From contig URCI01000006.1 in NCBI GenBank assembly GCA_900546345.1, positions 1 to 64,000 of the forward strand: a stretch of 64,000 nt of DNA, given 5' to 3'. The stretch is from an uncultured Prevotella sp. GTDB taxonomy: Bacteria; Bacteroidota; Bacteroidia; Bacteroidales; Bacteroidaceae. Under the pieces are notes generated by a model. The model made no database searches, had not been told where the DNA came from, and worked only from the letters and a program-made list of their open reading frames with translations. Positions 53,245-62,312 of the stretch are shown piece by piece (within the stretch, counting starts at the first letter, position 1; each line of letters opens with the position of its first letter). A program made the position numbers and the translations under genes.

Positions 53245-54519
53245 ATGCGTGTACTTATTGTCAACACCAGCGAAAAGACGGGTGGAGCAGCCGTGGCAGC
53301 CAACCGGCTGATGGAAGCGCTGAACAATAATGGGGTGAAGGCCAAGATGCTTGTGGCTGACAAGCAGACCGACAACATCACGGTGGTGGAGTTACCACAT
53401 CCGGGGCGTCACCGTTTTCATTTCCTTTGGGAGCGCTGGCGCATCTTCTGGCATCTCCATTTCAGCCGGGAGCACCTCTTCGAGATCGACACGGCCTCGT
53501 CAGGTACTGACATCACCTCATTGCCGGAGTATAAAGAGGCGGATGTGATCCATTTGGCCTGGATCAATCAAGGCATGCTCTCACTCAAGGATATCAGGAA
53601 AATCCTCGAGGACGGCAAACCTGTGGTGTGGACGATGCACGACATGTGGCCGGCCACGGCCATCTGTCACGTCACACTGTCATGCAACAACTTCACTACC
53701 CATTGCCACCATTGCCGCCTGCTGCCGGGAGGAGGTAGCAAGCACGATCTGTCGTATAAGGTATGGAACCGCAAGGCGAAAATCCTTGGAAAGCATGCTA
53801 TCAAGTTTGTCACGTGCAGCAAATGGCTCGCCGGGGAGGCACGACGCAGCCGGTTGCTCATGGGACAAGACATCACCACCATCCCCAACCCCATCGACAC
53901 GCGGCTGTTCCATCCGGGCGACCAGCGCCAGGCACGGTTGAACCTGCATCTGCCGCTTGACAAGAAACTCATCCTCTTTGCCTCGCAGCGGGTGACCAAC
54001 ACGCTCAAAGGCATGGACTATCTGGTGGAGGCCTGCAACAAACTCGTCGGGGAGCATCCCGAGATCAAGGATCAATGGGGCGTCGCCGTCATGGGCGGAC
54101 ACGCCGAGGAGATCGAGGACCTGTTCCAACTGCCGGTCTATCCCATGGGATACATCAGTGATCAACGACTGATCGCACAGGCTTATCATGCTGCCGATGT
54201 CTTTGTGCTGCCATCGCTGAGCGAGAATCTGCCCAACACGATCATGGAAGCGATGGCCTGCGGCGTGCCCTGTGTGGGATTTCACGTGGGCGGCATCCCG
54301 GAAATGATCGATCATGGCAAAGACGGATACGTGGCCAAATACCGGTCGGCCGACGATCTCGCAGTAGGTATCTACTGGACTCTGCACGACGCCGACCGTG
54401 AGCAGCTTGGCCGCGAGGCCGTGAACAAGGTGGAGCGCAACTATAGCCAGCAAAGCGTCGCTGTGAAATATATAGAGGTGTATACCAACGCTATTGCACA
54501 AAGAACATTCAAGCTATGA
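53245..54519 (+). CDS. GT4 glycosyltransferase (WcaC-like)
   Basis: 424 aa. MRVLIVNTSEKTGGAAVAANR opens a GT-B fold, WTMHDMWPATAICH followed by a Cys/His-rich segment (CNNFTTHCHHC) is typical of a capsule/colanic-acid GT4 subgroup, and PSLSENLPNTIMEAMACGVP carries the E-x7-E donor site. VGFHVGGIPEMIDHGKDGY is the usual end of the donor domain. The Cys cluster may bind zinc. The stop overlaps the next gene's start as ATGA, so both enzymes probably work in one pathway, apart from the main 32-51 kb locus. Confidence 0.9.
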   Translation: MRVLIVNTSEKTGGAAVAANRLMEALNNNGVKAKMLVADKQTDNITVVELPHPGRHRFHFLWERWRIFWHLHFSREHLFEIDTASSGTDITSLPEYKEADVIHLAWINQGMLSLKDIRKILEDGKPVVWTMHDMWPATAICHVTLSCNNFTTHCHHCRLLPGGGSKHDLSYKVWNRKAKILGKHAIKFVTCSKWLAGEARRSRLLMGQDITTIPNPIDTRLFHPGDQRQARLNLHLPLDKKLILFASQRVTNTLKGMDYLVEACNKLVGEHPEIKDQWGVAVMGGHAEEIEDLFQLPVYPMGYISDQRLIAQAYHAADVFVLPSLSENLPNTIMEAMACGVPCVGFHVGGIPEMIDHGKDGYVAKYRSADDLAVGIYWTLHDADREQLGREAVNKVERNYSQQSVAVKYIEVYTNAIAQRTFKL

Positions 54520-55283
54520 TCCGTTTTACTGTTGTCACCATCACCTATAATGCCGCTTCGGTGCTGCAGCCCACGCTCGACAGCGTGCTGGCACAGACCT
54601 ATCCCAATGTCGAGCACTGGATCATCGACGGAAAATCGACCGATGACACCGTGGCCATGGCGGAGAACTACCGGCGGCAGACCGAGCAGGAGGGCAGTAG
54701 TCATGCTGTCTGCATACAGAGCGAGCCTGACCGGGGGCTCTACGATGCCATGAACAAAGGACTGGGACTGGCTACGGGCGACTACATCGTCTTTCTCAAT
54801 GCCGGTGATGCTTTTCCTTCGGCCAACACTTTGCAGCATGTGGCTGCCTGCGTGAAACCGGGGCAGCCGCTGCCTGGTGTGCTCTATGGCTATACCGACA
54901 TTGTGGACAGCCAGCGCCACTTCATCGGTCATCGACGGTTGCAGCCGCCGGCCCATCTGACGTGGCGTTCGTTTTGCCGGGGCATGCTCGTCTGTCATCA
55001 GGCTTTCTACGCTCGCGCCGATATTGCGAAAAACAATCCCTACGACCTGCGCTACCGTTTCTCGGCCGATGTGGACTGGTGTATACGGGTCATGCGCGAG
55101 GCCGCTGGCCGTCATCTCCCGCTCGTCCGTGTCAACGAGGTCGTGGCCAATTATCTCGATGGCGGCATGACCAACAAGAATCACCGTGCCTCGCTCATCG
55201 AGCGCTTCCATGTCATGGCACGCCACTACGGTCTGTTTACTACGCTGCTCATGCACCTGTGGTTTGTGGTGAGAAGAAGATAG
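54516..55283 (+). CDS. GT2 glycosyltransferase
   Basis: 255 aa, GT-A fold without membrane helices. FTVVTITYNAASVLQPTLDS and HWIIDGKSTDDTVAMA form the nucleotide site, SEPDRGLYDAMNKGLGLATG is the strongly conserved GT2 block, and YIVFLNAGDAF supplies the second acidic site. The ending RYRFSADVDWCIRVMREA matches the WcaA/WcaE-like group (ED or AD-x-W motif). It overlaps the GT4 gene by 4 bp. The 289 bp to the next, convergent gene hold a terminator and AT-rich sequence only. Confidence 0.92.
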   Translation: MIRFTVVTITYNAASVLQPTLDSVLAQTYPNVEHWIIDGKSTDDTVAMAENYRRQTEQEGSSHAVCIQSEPDRGLYDAMNKGLGLATGDYIVFLNAGDAFPSANTLQHVAACVKPGQPLPGVLYGYTDIVDSQRHFIGHRRLQPPAHLTWRSFCRGMLVCHQAFYARADIAKNNPYDLRYRFSADVDWCIRVMREAAGRHLPLVRVNEVVANYLDGGMTNKNHRASLIERFHVMARHYGLFTTLLMHLWFVVRRR

Positions 55284-55497
55284 AGGAGAATCATCTCTAC
55301 TCATGGATACACGAAATGGATAGAAAGTGAGGGCTTAACGTCTTACTGAGATTCTGAGATATCTGCATCTCTGAGTGTGCATATGTTTCTTGCGAGGGGA
55401 CGCCCTGTGGGGGATATGGCGACTACATCTTCGTGAGCTATATACTATATATATAATAAGGAGTCTCCTCTGATTCTCTGTGGCTCCGTGTGGGCAT

Positions 55498-55551
55498 AAA
55501 AAACGGGCTCAAGGGTTTCCTGTGTACTGGAAGCGCTTGAGCCCATTTTTT
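55498..55551. terminator. Terminator between convergent genes
   Basis: A-run, stem GGGCTCAAG / CTTGAGCCC with an inner GGTTTCC / GGAAGC-like pairing, then ATTTTTTATG. It lies 22 bp from the M23 gene stop and serves that gene (minus strand); it can also stop the GT2 transcript. Confidence 0.88.
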
Positions 55552-55572
55552 ATGGGGTTGTTGATTACACGC

Positions 55573-56505
55573 TTATGCGCATCTGACAATCATGCCCGCA
55601 CGGACACGCTGGGTCTTGCGAAAGCCGTTGAGGCGGCAGAGCTGGTCGACAGAGATGTTGTTCTTCTCGGCAATCGATTCCAAAGAGTCGCCCTTGACGA
55701 CCTTGTAGTAGATGCGCTCGCCGCTGCTGCTGCCAACATAGCCGCCGTTGACCTGCTCGCTGCTGTAGCCGCCATTGCCCACTTTGCCGCGGGCGCGGGT
55801 AGCGAGATCGGACTCACTGTCGTAGCGACGACGGTTGAACACGTAGTAGTCGCCCGTGACATCCTGGTTGCGGAAGTCGAACATCAGTGCCGGGTTGAGG
55901 GCTACGCCACACAGACGCGTCTCGAAGTGGAGGTGGGAACCTGTGCTTCGGCCTGTATTGCCGCCCAGTCCGATGGGCTCGCCGGCGCGCACTTGCTCGT
56001 TCTCACTGACGAGTTGCTTGGAGAGATGACCGTAGATGGTCTCCAGACCATTGGGATGACGGATGACAACATAGTTGCCGTAGCCTCCGGCTTCGTAGCG
56101 CACAATACGCACCTTACCGGAAAAGGCGGCACGGATGGTGTCGCCGATATATACTTTGATGTCCAGGCCTTTGTGCATACGGCCCCAGCGACTACCGAAG
56201 TTACTGGTGACGACGCGGCTCGGCGTGGGCATGCAGAAATGACGAAGGTTGATGACAAAGGAGTCGGGCAGCTCGGTAGCGCGGTGGGCGTATCGGTTGT
56301 CCCATTCATCTCCATAGAGTTGAGCTGCGGGTGACTGGAGATTTTCTTTTTCTGCAAAGTGGCTGACCTCGATAGAGTCCAGCTTTTTGGCACGGCGGTC
56401 GATAGGGGCTTGTCGTGCCAGCAGGTCCTGTCCCAGGACGGGCTCCGCCGCTAAGGCGAATAATGCGGATATTGCGAATGATTTTATTGCCGATCTTAAT
56501 GTCAT
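55573..56505 (-). CDS. M23 peptidase with LysM domain
   Basis: 310 aa, exported (signal peptide about 1-25, ending VLGQ). A LytM/M23 zinc peptidase domain spans about 100-205: SNFGSRWGRMHKGLDIKV provides the His/Asp ligands, IYGHLSK and TGSHLHFETRL the remaining His. A LysM peptidoglycan-binding repeat lies at the C-terminus (about 265-308: YKVVKGDSLESIAEKNNISV). It cleaves peptidoglycan cross-links in the periplasm, or activates an amidase if inactive, but the ligands look complete. A Gly/Ser-rich linker joins the two. A promoter box lies ~110 nt upstream. Confidence 0.93.
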   Translation of the reverse strand: MTLRSAIKSFAISALFALAAEPVLGQDLLARQAPIDRRAKKLDSIEVSHFAEKENLQSPAAQLYGDEWDNRYAHRATELPDSFVINLRHFCMPTPSRVVTSNFGSRWGRMHKGLDIKVYIGDTIRAAFSGKVRIVRYEAGGYGNYVVIRHPNGLETIYGHLSKQLVSENEQVRAGEPIGLGGNTGRSTGSHLHFETRLCGVALNPALMFDFRNQDVTGDYYVFNRRRYDSESDLATRARGKVGNGGYSSEQVNGGYVGSSSGERIYYKVVKGDSLESIAEKNNISVDQLCRLNGFRKTQRVRAGMIVRCA

Positions 56506-56613
56506 AAAGTTATATTCTTACTATCATAGGTTTAAGCCTTCAAGAGGAAACGGATTCCTTGCAGTGAAATGAGTGTATCATACAACAATACATCAAAACG
56601 AATGAAGACGTTA

Positions 56614-56621
56614 CAAAGATA
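56614..56621 (-). promoter_or_regulatory. -7 box of the M23 peptidase gene
   Basis: Minus strand TATCTTTG, predicting a start near 56607 and a leader of about 100 nt. No TTG at 20 nt. Confidence 0.55.
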
Positions 56622-56746
56622 ATAAAAATGCAGTAAAATTGTTACTTGACGCTTGTCTTTTATTGTCTCTTTAACACAATACGCTGACTTTATGTGTCTG
56701 TTTAACAAATATTTCGAAGGTGTTAACGCAAACACGGGGCACAAAG

Positions 56747-59575
56747 TTACTTTGTGGTACCTATGCCGCGCTTGTAGTCGGTCGGGGTGACACCACACAC
56801 ATTCTTGAACGAGCGCACAAAGTTGGGGTATGCGTCAAAGCCGCATTGGTCGGCAACCTCTGCCAAGCTGATGCCTTCCCGACTGTCGATGAGATTTTGG
56901 GCTTTCCTGATCCTTGCGCGTTGGATATACGCCACGGGGGTCACACCGGTGATGGCGACCATCTTGCGATAGAACTGACTGGTGCTCATACACATCTTGG
57001 AGGCTAAGGCTGCTACGGTGACTTCTTTCCGGCTGCCGATAAGCAGGTAAATGGAGTCTGTGACCTTGTGCAGGAATTGCAGGTTGGCGGCAGTCTGGGG
57101 TGGCGTGCTTTCTGTGGCATTGCCTTTCCGTTCCTCGTACATGTCTGCAAACTTCTCCAGCAGTCTTTGCCGCCTTTTCAGCAGGTTGTCCACATGTGAG
57201 CGCAGAGCCTCACCAGTGAAGGGCTTGGTCAGTAGGGAGTCAACGCCTGCCTTGATGCTTTCCAATTGGTCTTGCTCCGACATCTTTGCCGTGGCCATGA
57301 TGATGGGGATGTGGTTGATGACGGGATTGGAACGGACCTGACGGCATAGTTCCAATCCATCGATACCTGGCAGCGTGCGGTCGGCTATGATGAGGTCGGG
57401 GATGGTGTCGATGGCTTTCTGGAGTCCTTCTTTGCCATCGGCTACGTAGGTCAGATCGTATTGATCAGTGAATATCGAACCGATGAAGCCGGCGATGTCG
57501 TTGTTGTCCTCGATGACCAGCAGGCGTGGACGGTTGTCTGTGCTTGTGGTGTCGGTCGGCGTCTCTCCGTCTTTCCGTTCCTCTTCTCTCTGTTCCAGCA
57601 CCTCCAGCTGGTCGGGCGAGAGGGTATAGTCGTTGTGGATGGGGAGGCTGATGTGGATGGTTGTGCCTTTCCCCAAGTCGCTTTCCAACGTGATGTTGCC
57701 CTTGGCGGCATCGACAATCTGCTTGACGATCGAGAGGCCGATGCAAGTGTCCATCTCCTTGAGGTTGTTCTCTTCTATAAAGAACGGTGTGAAGATCTTT
57801 TGTGCCACTTCGGCTGGCATGCCCACACCCGTGTCGCTTACTACGAGATGCAGGAGGTCTCCCTCACGGCTGAGTGTGGCGGTGACGTCGCCATGCTTGG
57901 GTGTGTATTTGATGGCAAAGGTCAGCAAGGTGTTTAAGATCTTGGCGGCATAGTCGGGAACGAAGTCCATCTCCACCTCGGCATTCTTGATGAACTGGAA
58001 GTTGATGTCTTTCTTTGCTGCCATATCCCGATAGGTTTGGGCAATCATTTCCATGAAGATCGTGATGTTGCCGTGGCGCCAGTCTGAATCTTTGACGGTA
58101 GGCGAGATCTTTCGGGCGGCGAGTACTTGGTTGATGAGGGAGAGCATGGCATTGCCTTGCCGCTCGATGGTCTTGGCCTTCTCTTTTGTGGATGCCAATG
58201 TATGGGGATCATCCTGCAGGTCGCGTGTAAATCCGAGAATGACAGTAAGCGGCGTCAGAAACTCGTGGGAGATGTTGGTGAAGAAGTTCTCGCGCAAGTT
58301 CGCTGCATGCTGCATGCCTTTCATAGTCTGTTTGCGCAGTCTTTGTGAGTAAAGCAGGATCAGAACGACTGCCAGCATGATTTCGGCGAAGATGGCAAAG
58401 AATGTGTAGATGCGGTGGTTGGTGGCGCGCTCCTGCTGAAGCGTGTTTTGCGCTCCGTTCACAATGTTCAGCGTGACGTTTTGTATGTGGCTCAGATTGC
58501 TCTTGCTGATCATGGTGTCTCTTGCCAGCCCGGCTTTTTCGTGATATAGCAGGGCGTTGCGGTAATCCCCTAAGCGTTTGTAATGTATATAATATAGGTT
58601 ATAGATGTCCTTCAGATAATCAAAGGATTTGAGTCGCTCACCAATTTCACGGGCGATATCCAGATAATGGAATGCATCAGACCATTGCTGGTTATCAACG
58701 TAGAGACTGGCCAGCATAATGAGGGGTGGCAGTGTATGCCACTCGTCTTTTGTGTCTTTCATCATTTGATAGGCGGTCTTGTATTCTTGGATAGCCTGCC
58801 CGTTTTTTCCTTCTTGTTCATAGAGTGACCCGAAACAGGTGTGGGTGCGCGAGATGCCCATCACGTATTTTGCCTTTTGATAGTTGTGCATAGCCTTTTG
58901 ATAACACATCCAGGCTGAGTCTTTCTTGCCATCGTGCTGATAGATAGCACCCAAATTGCGGTAGTCGTCAGCGATGCCTTTGGCCAAATTCAGTTCTGTG
59001 TAGTTGACCAGAGAGACCCTCACCAGACTGTCAGCTAGTTGATAATTGCCTAAGCGTATGTATACATTGCCCAATTCATAGAGCGCCGCTGCCCGGCTTT
59101 CTTTCACGATGTTGCTGTTGGAATTGAAGTCTTTACTGATAGCTAAGGCACTATAGTGGTATTGCAGGGCCATGTCTAGAATGCCGATGTGGCGGTAGTC
59201 TATACCGAGCTCATTGAAGTTTTGTATCATCTCAAGGGTGTCACCAAGTGCTTGCGTGCCGTTCAGACATTTGACGTGGGTCTGCAATGCTTGTGAGAAG
59301 TCATTGGTCTGACGTTGCAGCGTGCCGATGTGTCTTTGCACAATGAGGCTTCCTACTGTGTTTTTCTCCTTGTCCATCTTTTGCTGAAGCTGTTTCAGAC
59401 TGTCAATCGACGTGTAGGTGCTGGCCAGACTGTCAAGGTTGGTGCGCTCACGCATGGTCTTGGGATTTCCATTGGACCGGTTGCATGAGAATAACAAGGG
59501 TAGGATGAGCAAGAGCATCATGCCTGCAATGGGTGCCAGAAGGGTATGGCGTATGTGGATGGGTAGATATCTCAC
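56747..59575 (-). CDS. Hybrid two-component sensor with AraC output and degenerate ATPase motifs
   Basis: 942 aa. N-terminal hydrophobic segment with lipobox-like LLFSC31; TPR-like sensor region (about 80-370); one membrane helix (389-410); His-kinase dimerisation domain with His437 in FFTNISHEFLTPL; ATPase domain (about 535-645); receiver (683-800) with Asp732 in LIIADRTLPGIDG; AraC domain (850-942) with two HTH halves. The TPR sensor differs from the propeller-type sensors of carbohydrate HTCS proteins. In the ATPase domain the N-box Asn is Phe553 (LTFAIKYTP) and the G2 box reads DTCIGLS in place of GTGIGLS, while the G1 box DTGVGMP is normal. Kinase activity is therefore doubtful. Confidence 0.9.
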   Translation of the reverse strand: MRYLPIHIRHTLLAPIAGMMLLLILPLLFSCNRSNGNPKTMRERTNLDSLASTYTSIDSLKQLQQKMDKEKNTVGSLIVQRHIGTLQRQTNDFSQALQTHVKCLNGTQALGDTLEMIQNFNELGIDYRHIGILDMALQYHYSALAISKDFNSNSNIVKESRAAALYELGNVYIRLGNYQLADSLVRVSLVNYTELNLAKGIADDYRNLGAIYQHDGKKDSAWMCYQKAMHNYQKAKYVMGISRTHTCFGSLYEQEGKNGQAIQEYKTAYQMMKDTKDEWHTLPPLIMLASLYVDNQQWSDAFHYLDIAREIGERLKSFDYLKDIYNLYYIHYKRLGDYRNALLYHEKAGLARDTMISKSNLSHIQNVTLNIVNGAQNTLQQERATNHRIYTFFAIFAEIMLAVVLILLYSQRLRKQTMKGMQHAANLRENFFTNISHEFLTPLTVILGFTRDLQDDPHTLASTKEKAKTIERQGNAMLSLINQVLAARKISPTVKDSDWRHGNITIFMEMIAQTYRDMAAKKDINFQFIKNAEVEMDFVPDYAAKILNTLLTFAIKYTPKHGDVTATLSREGDLLHLVVSDTGVGMPAEVAQKIFTPFFIEENNLKEMDTCIGLSIVKQIVDAAKGNITLESDLGKGTTIHISLPIHNDYTLSPDQLEVLEQREEERKDGETPTDTTSTDNRPRLLVIEDNNDIAGFIGSIFTDQYDLTYVADGKEGLQKAIDTIPDLIIADRTLPGIDGLELCRQVRSNPVINHIPIIMATAKMSEQDQLESIKAGVDSLLTKPFTGEALRSHVDNLLKRRQRLLEKFADMYEERKGNATESTPPQTAANLQFLHKVTDSIYLLIGSRKEVTVAALASKMCMSTSQFYRKMVAITGVTPVAYIQRARIRKAQNLIDSREGISLAEVADQCGFDAYPNFVRSFKNVCGVTPTDYKRGIGTTK

Positions 59576-59606
59576 TATTATATATAGGTTTTCTGATTAG
59601 ACAAGG

Positions 59607-59637
59607 CAAATATAAGAAAAAAAAAGTAGAGCGGCAA
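59607..59637 (-). promoter_or_regulatory. Promoter of the hybrid sensor gene
   Basis: Minus strand TTG (59637-59635), exactly 20 nt, TATATTTG (59614-59607); start near 59600, leader about 25 nt. Confidence 0.8.
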
Positions 59638-59827
59638 GGCTTTTTTAGCTTTTTTAGATGAGAGACGCGATATAATTTTGTTCATGTTGGGAAATATCGT
59701 TCATAGTAGTCAACTTATCGTTAAGTGAAGTGCAATATTTGACAAAAAGTGATGCAAAAGTCGGGAAAAGAGTTTTATGAGATAATTTTTTGTTCATAAC
59801 AATGACTTTGTTTTAAATTAAATTGTG

Positions 59828-59835
59828 TACCTTTG
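59828..59835 (+). promoter_or_regulatory. -7 box of the first small membrane/half-AraC gene
   Basis: TACCTTTG; a TTTG ends 17 nt upstream (59807-59810), three short of the usual spacing. Start near 59842, leader about 72 nt. It favours ATG 59914 over the in-frame ATG at 59833, which lies inside the box. Confidence 0.65.
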
Positions 59836-59913
59836 CCACCCATTTCATTTATAGAGTGGAATCTGTTTTTTTCTTTTTGTGAGAAGAATATTATTAATTT
59901 TATATTGAGTTAT

Positions 59914-60357
59914 ATGTCTGGTTTAGTTTATCTGAAATCCCTGTTAGATGGGTTGGAATTGGGCTTTGTGAATGGCCCAGTGATCTTATTCATTTTGGTG
60001 TTGATCTTTATTGTGGTTGATGCCGTCTATTTAAGTCGTGTCGTTCGGGCGCGTATTAACAACCGACGTGCCCTGCGATCGAATATTGTTCATCAGTTCC
60101 ATCGCCACATGATAGACAGGAACAATCCGAAGTACATAAGAGAGTGTGCGAATCAGAGCTTCGATGATCTCTTCCTTACGCTCTTCTTTGATTGCATTCT
60201 CGACAACTTGGACTATCAGAATGTGACGAAAGACCAGCTTGCCGACAAGATGCAGATCTCACCGCGACAGCTCGATCTGGCTTCCAAAAAGGCCACGGGA
60301 CTGTCTGCCATGAAGGTGATGTCGATCGTAAAAGCGGAATATGCTCCGCAGAAATAA
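59914..60357 (+). CDS. Small membrane protein with a half-AraC-like domain, copy 1
   Basis: 147 aa, starting MSGLVYLKSLLDG as its paralogue starts MSGLVILESLFDS. One membrane helix (about 19-42, VILFILVLIFIVVDAVYLS), a basic stretch rich in Arg (RARINNRRALRSN) and a helical C-terminal half. Residues 110-147, LADKMQISPRQLDLASKKAT and onward, line up with the first HTH of AraC proteins, including the AraC domain of the sensor gene next door (LASKMCMSTSQFYRKMVAIT). The second AraC HTH is absent. I know of no assigned function. A membrane-tethered regulator or an adaptor that pairs with the sensor is possible. Confidence 0.7.
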   Translation: MSGLVYLKSLLDGLELGFVNGPVILFILVLIFIVVDAVYLSRVVRARINNRRALRSNIVHQFHRHMIDRNNPKYIRECANQSFDDLFLTLFFDCILDNLDYQNVTKDQLADKMQISPRQLDLASKKATGLSAMKVMSIVKAEYAPQK

Positions 60358-60514
60358 TTCTGCTATCAATATCAATCTATCATTGTAAATATACTGATTC
60401 CTAGGTGATTATGTTTCGTGTGTGCATGAAAATGATAGGCCTGTGTTAGGAAGAAATCCCTCTTTTGATATATTTTATCCCGAAAATGAGACGATATCCT
60501 TGACAGGAAATGCC

Positions 60515-60522
60515 TAACTTTG
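60515..60522 (+). promoter_or_regulatory. -7 box of the second small membrane/half-AraC gene
   Basis: TAACTTTG followed by GC; start near 60529, leader about 69 nt, close in length to that of copy 1. The 240-bp gap shows nothing else. Confidence 0.65.
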
Positions 60523-60597
60523 CAGCGTGTTAAGGCAAAGACAGTTTCTCCATACGCTGTTGAGTCGTTCTATATGTTTAATTAAAAAATTAGGATT

Positions 60598-61041
60598 ATG
60601 TCAGGTTTGGTGATTTTAGAGTCTCTGTTTGATAGCGTTGACTTGGGCGTTATGGGTATGCCACTTTTCATTATTGTGTTTGCCCTGGTGTTTATCATTG
60701 CAGACGGTTTCTATCTGGCTCGGCTCTTCCGGTACAGATCCAACTACAAGCGGGCGCTGCAGTCCAATGTCGTCAAGCAGTTCCACCGCCATCTTACGGG
60801 TGTGCAGGAGCATGTCATCACCAATCGTGAGGGCTATCAAAAGGTAGACGGCCTCTTCCTTTCCTGTTTCTTCGACACAATCCTCAATCATATAGAAGAT
60901 AAAAACATGTCAACAAAGCACTTGGCAAGCTATCTGCAGATCACACCGCAGCAACTGGACAAGGCCTCTAAGCGCGTTACCGGTCTGCCTGCCATGCAGG
61001 TCTATGATACGGTCAAGTCGCAGTACGCTACTCAGCAATAA
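60598..61041 (+). CDS. Small membrane protein with a half-AraC-like domain, copy 2
   Basis: 147 aa, the same length as copy 1. Conserved positions run throughout: MSGLV at the start, the membrane helix (MPLFIIVFALVFIIADGFYL), RALQSNVVKQFHRHLTG, FFDTILNHIEDKN and the HTH-like ending LASYLQITPQQLDKASKRVT. The central segment (80-95) has diverged. Its own promoter box and a shared downstream terminator suggest separate expression of the two copies. As in copy 1, only one HTH is present, so classical AraC DNA binding as a monomer is unlikely. Confidence 0.7.
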   Translation: MSGLVILESLFDSVDLGVMGMPLFIIVFALVFIIADGFYLARLFRYRSNYKRALQSNVVKQFHRHLTGVQEHVITNREGYQKVDGLFLSCFFDTILNHIEDKNMSTKHLASYLQITPQQLDKASKRVTGLPAMQVYDTVKSQYATQQ

Positions 61042-61061
61042 TCATCCCATACCTTTCACAT

Positions 61062-61109
61062 AAAAAGTGGACACCTGTCTTCCATCGGAATGACAAGTGT
61101 CCACTTTTA
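61062..61109. terminator. Bidirectional terminator
   Basis: AAAAAGTGGACAC and GTGTCCACTTTT extended inward by CTGTC / GACAA, a 15-bp stem with one mismatch. It separates copy 2 and the converging adaptor gene. Confidence 0.93.
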
Positions 61110-61134
61110 TTATGCTTTCTTGTAAAGATGCGTT

Positions 61135-62259
61135 TTATGCTTGGCTATCGTCACTATTGTCGTCCTTGACGATCTTAGGACCACGTACACGGTCGGATTT
61201 GCTCAGTCCGCTGGTGATTTGTATGTTGATACCGTCGCTCAGTCCGGTTGTCACACGCCGTTTGGTGTAGGTCTTCTTGTCGCCTGTGCCGTGGATGACG
61301 TAGACATAGGTATTGTTGCCTTGGAACTCGATGGCACTCTCGGGTACGGTGAGCACTTGGTTGGCCTGTGCCAGCACGATCTCTGCCGTGGCGCTATAGC
61401 CTGAACGTATTTGTGCGCCACCCAATCCGCGGAGGGCAGCCTTGATCTCAAACTGGTTGGTACCGTTGGATTCCGTGGCTTTGGGAGATATATATTCCAG
61501 TGAGGCTTGGAGCTTCTCATCCTGCAGAGCGCCGACAGTAATGCGCATGGACATACCGGTCACCAGTTGTCCTACCTCTGTCTCATCAACGTTGCCACGG
61601 AAAATGAGGTCGTTCATGTCTGCCACCGTGGCGATGGTTGTACCATCATTGAACGTGTTGGAGAGGATGACCGTGTTTCCGACCTTCACCGGCACGTCGA
61701 GGATAAGACCGCTTACCGTGGAGCGTACCAGTGTACTGCTCGTACTGGCGTTCTCGGCCGACACGCCGTCGCGCACTACCTCTAAGTTCTCATTGGCCGC
61801 ACGCACTTCTTCCTCGGCCTGCTGCAGGGCCTTGCGCTTTTGGTCATACTCGTCGCCGGAGACAAGTCCCTTGTTGTATAGCGTCTTCATGCGGTCGTAG
61901 TCGATCTTGGCTTGGTGGACGTTGATGCCTGCCAAGCGTATGCGTGCCTGGGCAGAGCTGAGCTGCGACTCATCGGGGATAACTTTCACCTTGGCGATGA
62001 CCTCTCCGGCCTGCACATGCTGGCCGGCTTCCTTGTAGAGCTTGACAATGATGCCGGAGATCTGGGGCTTGATGTTGATTTCGTTGCGCGGCTCGATCTT
62101 GCCGGTGATGACTGTGGTCTTGCGGATGTCCTTCAGCGCAGGGGTGAACTCCTCATAAGCCACTGGCTGCGGCTGACTCTTTATCCACAGAAACACGAAC
62201 GTGCCGATAAAGATGAGCAGGATGATGACTGCTACGATAAACTTGCTGTACTTCCTCAT
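61135..62259 (-). CDS. MacA-like periplasmic adaptor protein
   Basis: 374 aa, anchored by one N-terminal helix (about 8-27, IVAVIILLIFIGTFVFLWI). The HlyD/MacA layout follows: first lipoyl half INIKPQISGIIVKLYKEAGQ, a coiled coil (about 100-165) with NKGLVSGDEYDQKRKALQQA, second lipoyl half STVSGLILDVPVKVGNTV, and a beta-barrel with a membrane-proximal end (VPESAIEFQGNNTYVYV). It bridges an inner-membrane ABC transporter and an outer-membrane channel. Two MacB-like permease genes sit directly upstream on the same strand, so this is the adaptor of that pump. The outer-membrane partner and ATPase gene are not in the window. Confidence 0.92.
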   Translation of the reverse strand: MRKYSKFIVAVIILLIFIGTFVFLWIKSQPQPVAYEEFTPALKDIRKTTVITGKIEPRNEINIKPQISGIIVKLYKEAGQHVQAGEVIAKVKVIPDESQLSSAQARIRLAGINVHQAKIDYDRMKTLYNKGLVSGDEYDQKRKALQQAEEEVRAANENLEVVRDGVSAENASTSSTLVRSTVSGLILDVPVKVGNTVILSNTFNDGTTIATVADMNDLIFRGNVDETEVGQLVTGMSMRITVGALQDEKLQASLEYISPKATESNGTNQFEIKAALRGLGGAQIRSGYSATAEIVLAQANQVLTVPESAIEFQGNNTYVYVIHGTGDKKTYTKRRVTTGLSDGINIQITSGLSKSDRVRGPKIVKDDNSDDSQA

Positions 62260-62312
62260 GATATTTTTTCTTTTGTATATGCTGTGGGTATTTTAGACGT
62301 TACAGGAGGGTG

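Noticed and set aside
59833..59913. Longer form of the first small membrane protein
   Set aside because: The added residues would begin inside the -7 box, and the paralogue starts at the equivalent of ATG 59914.
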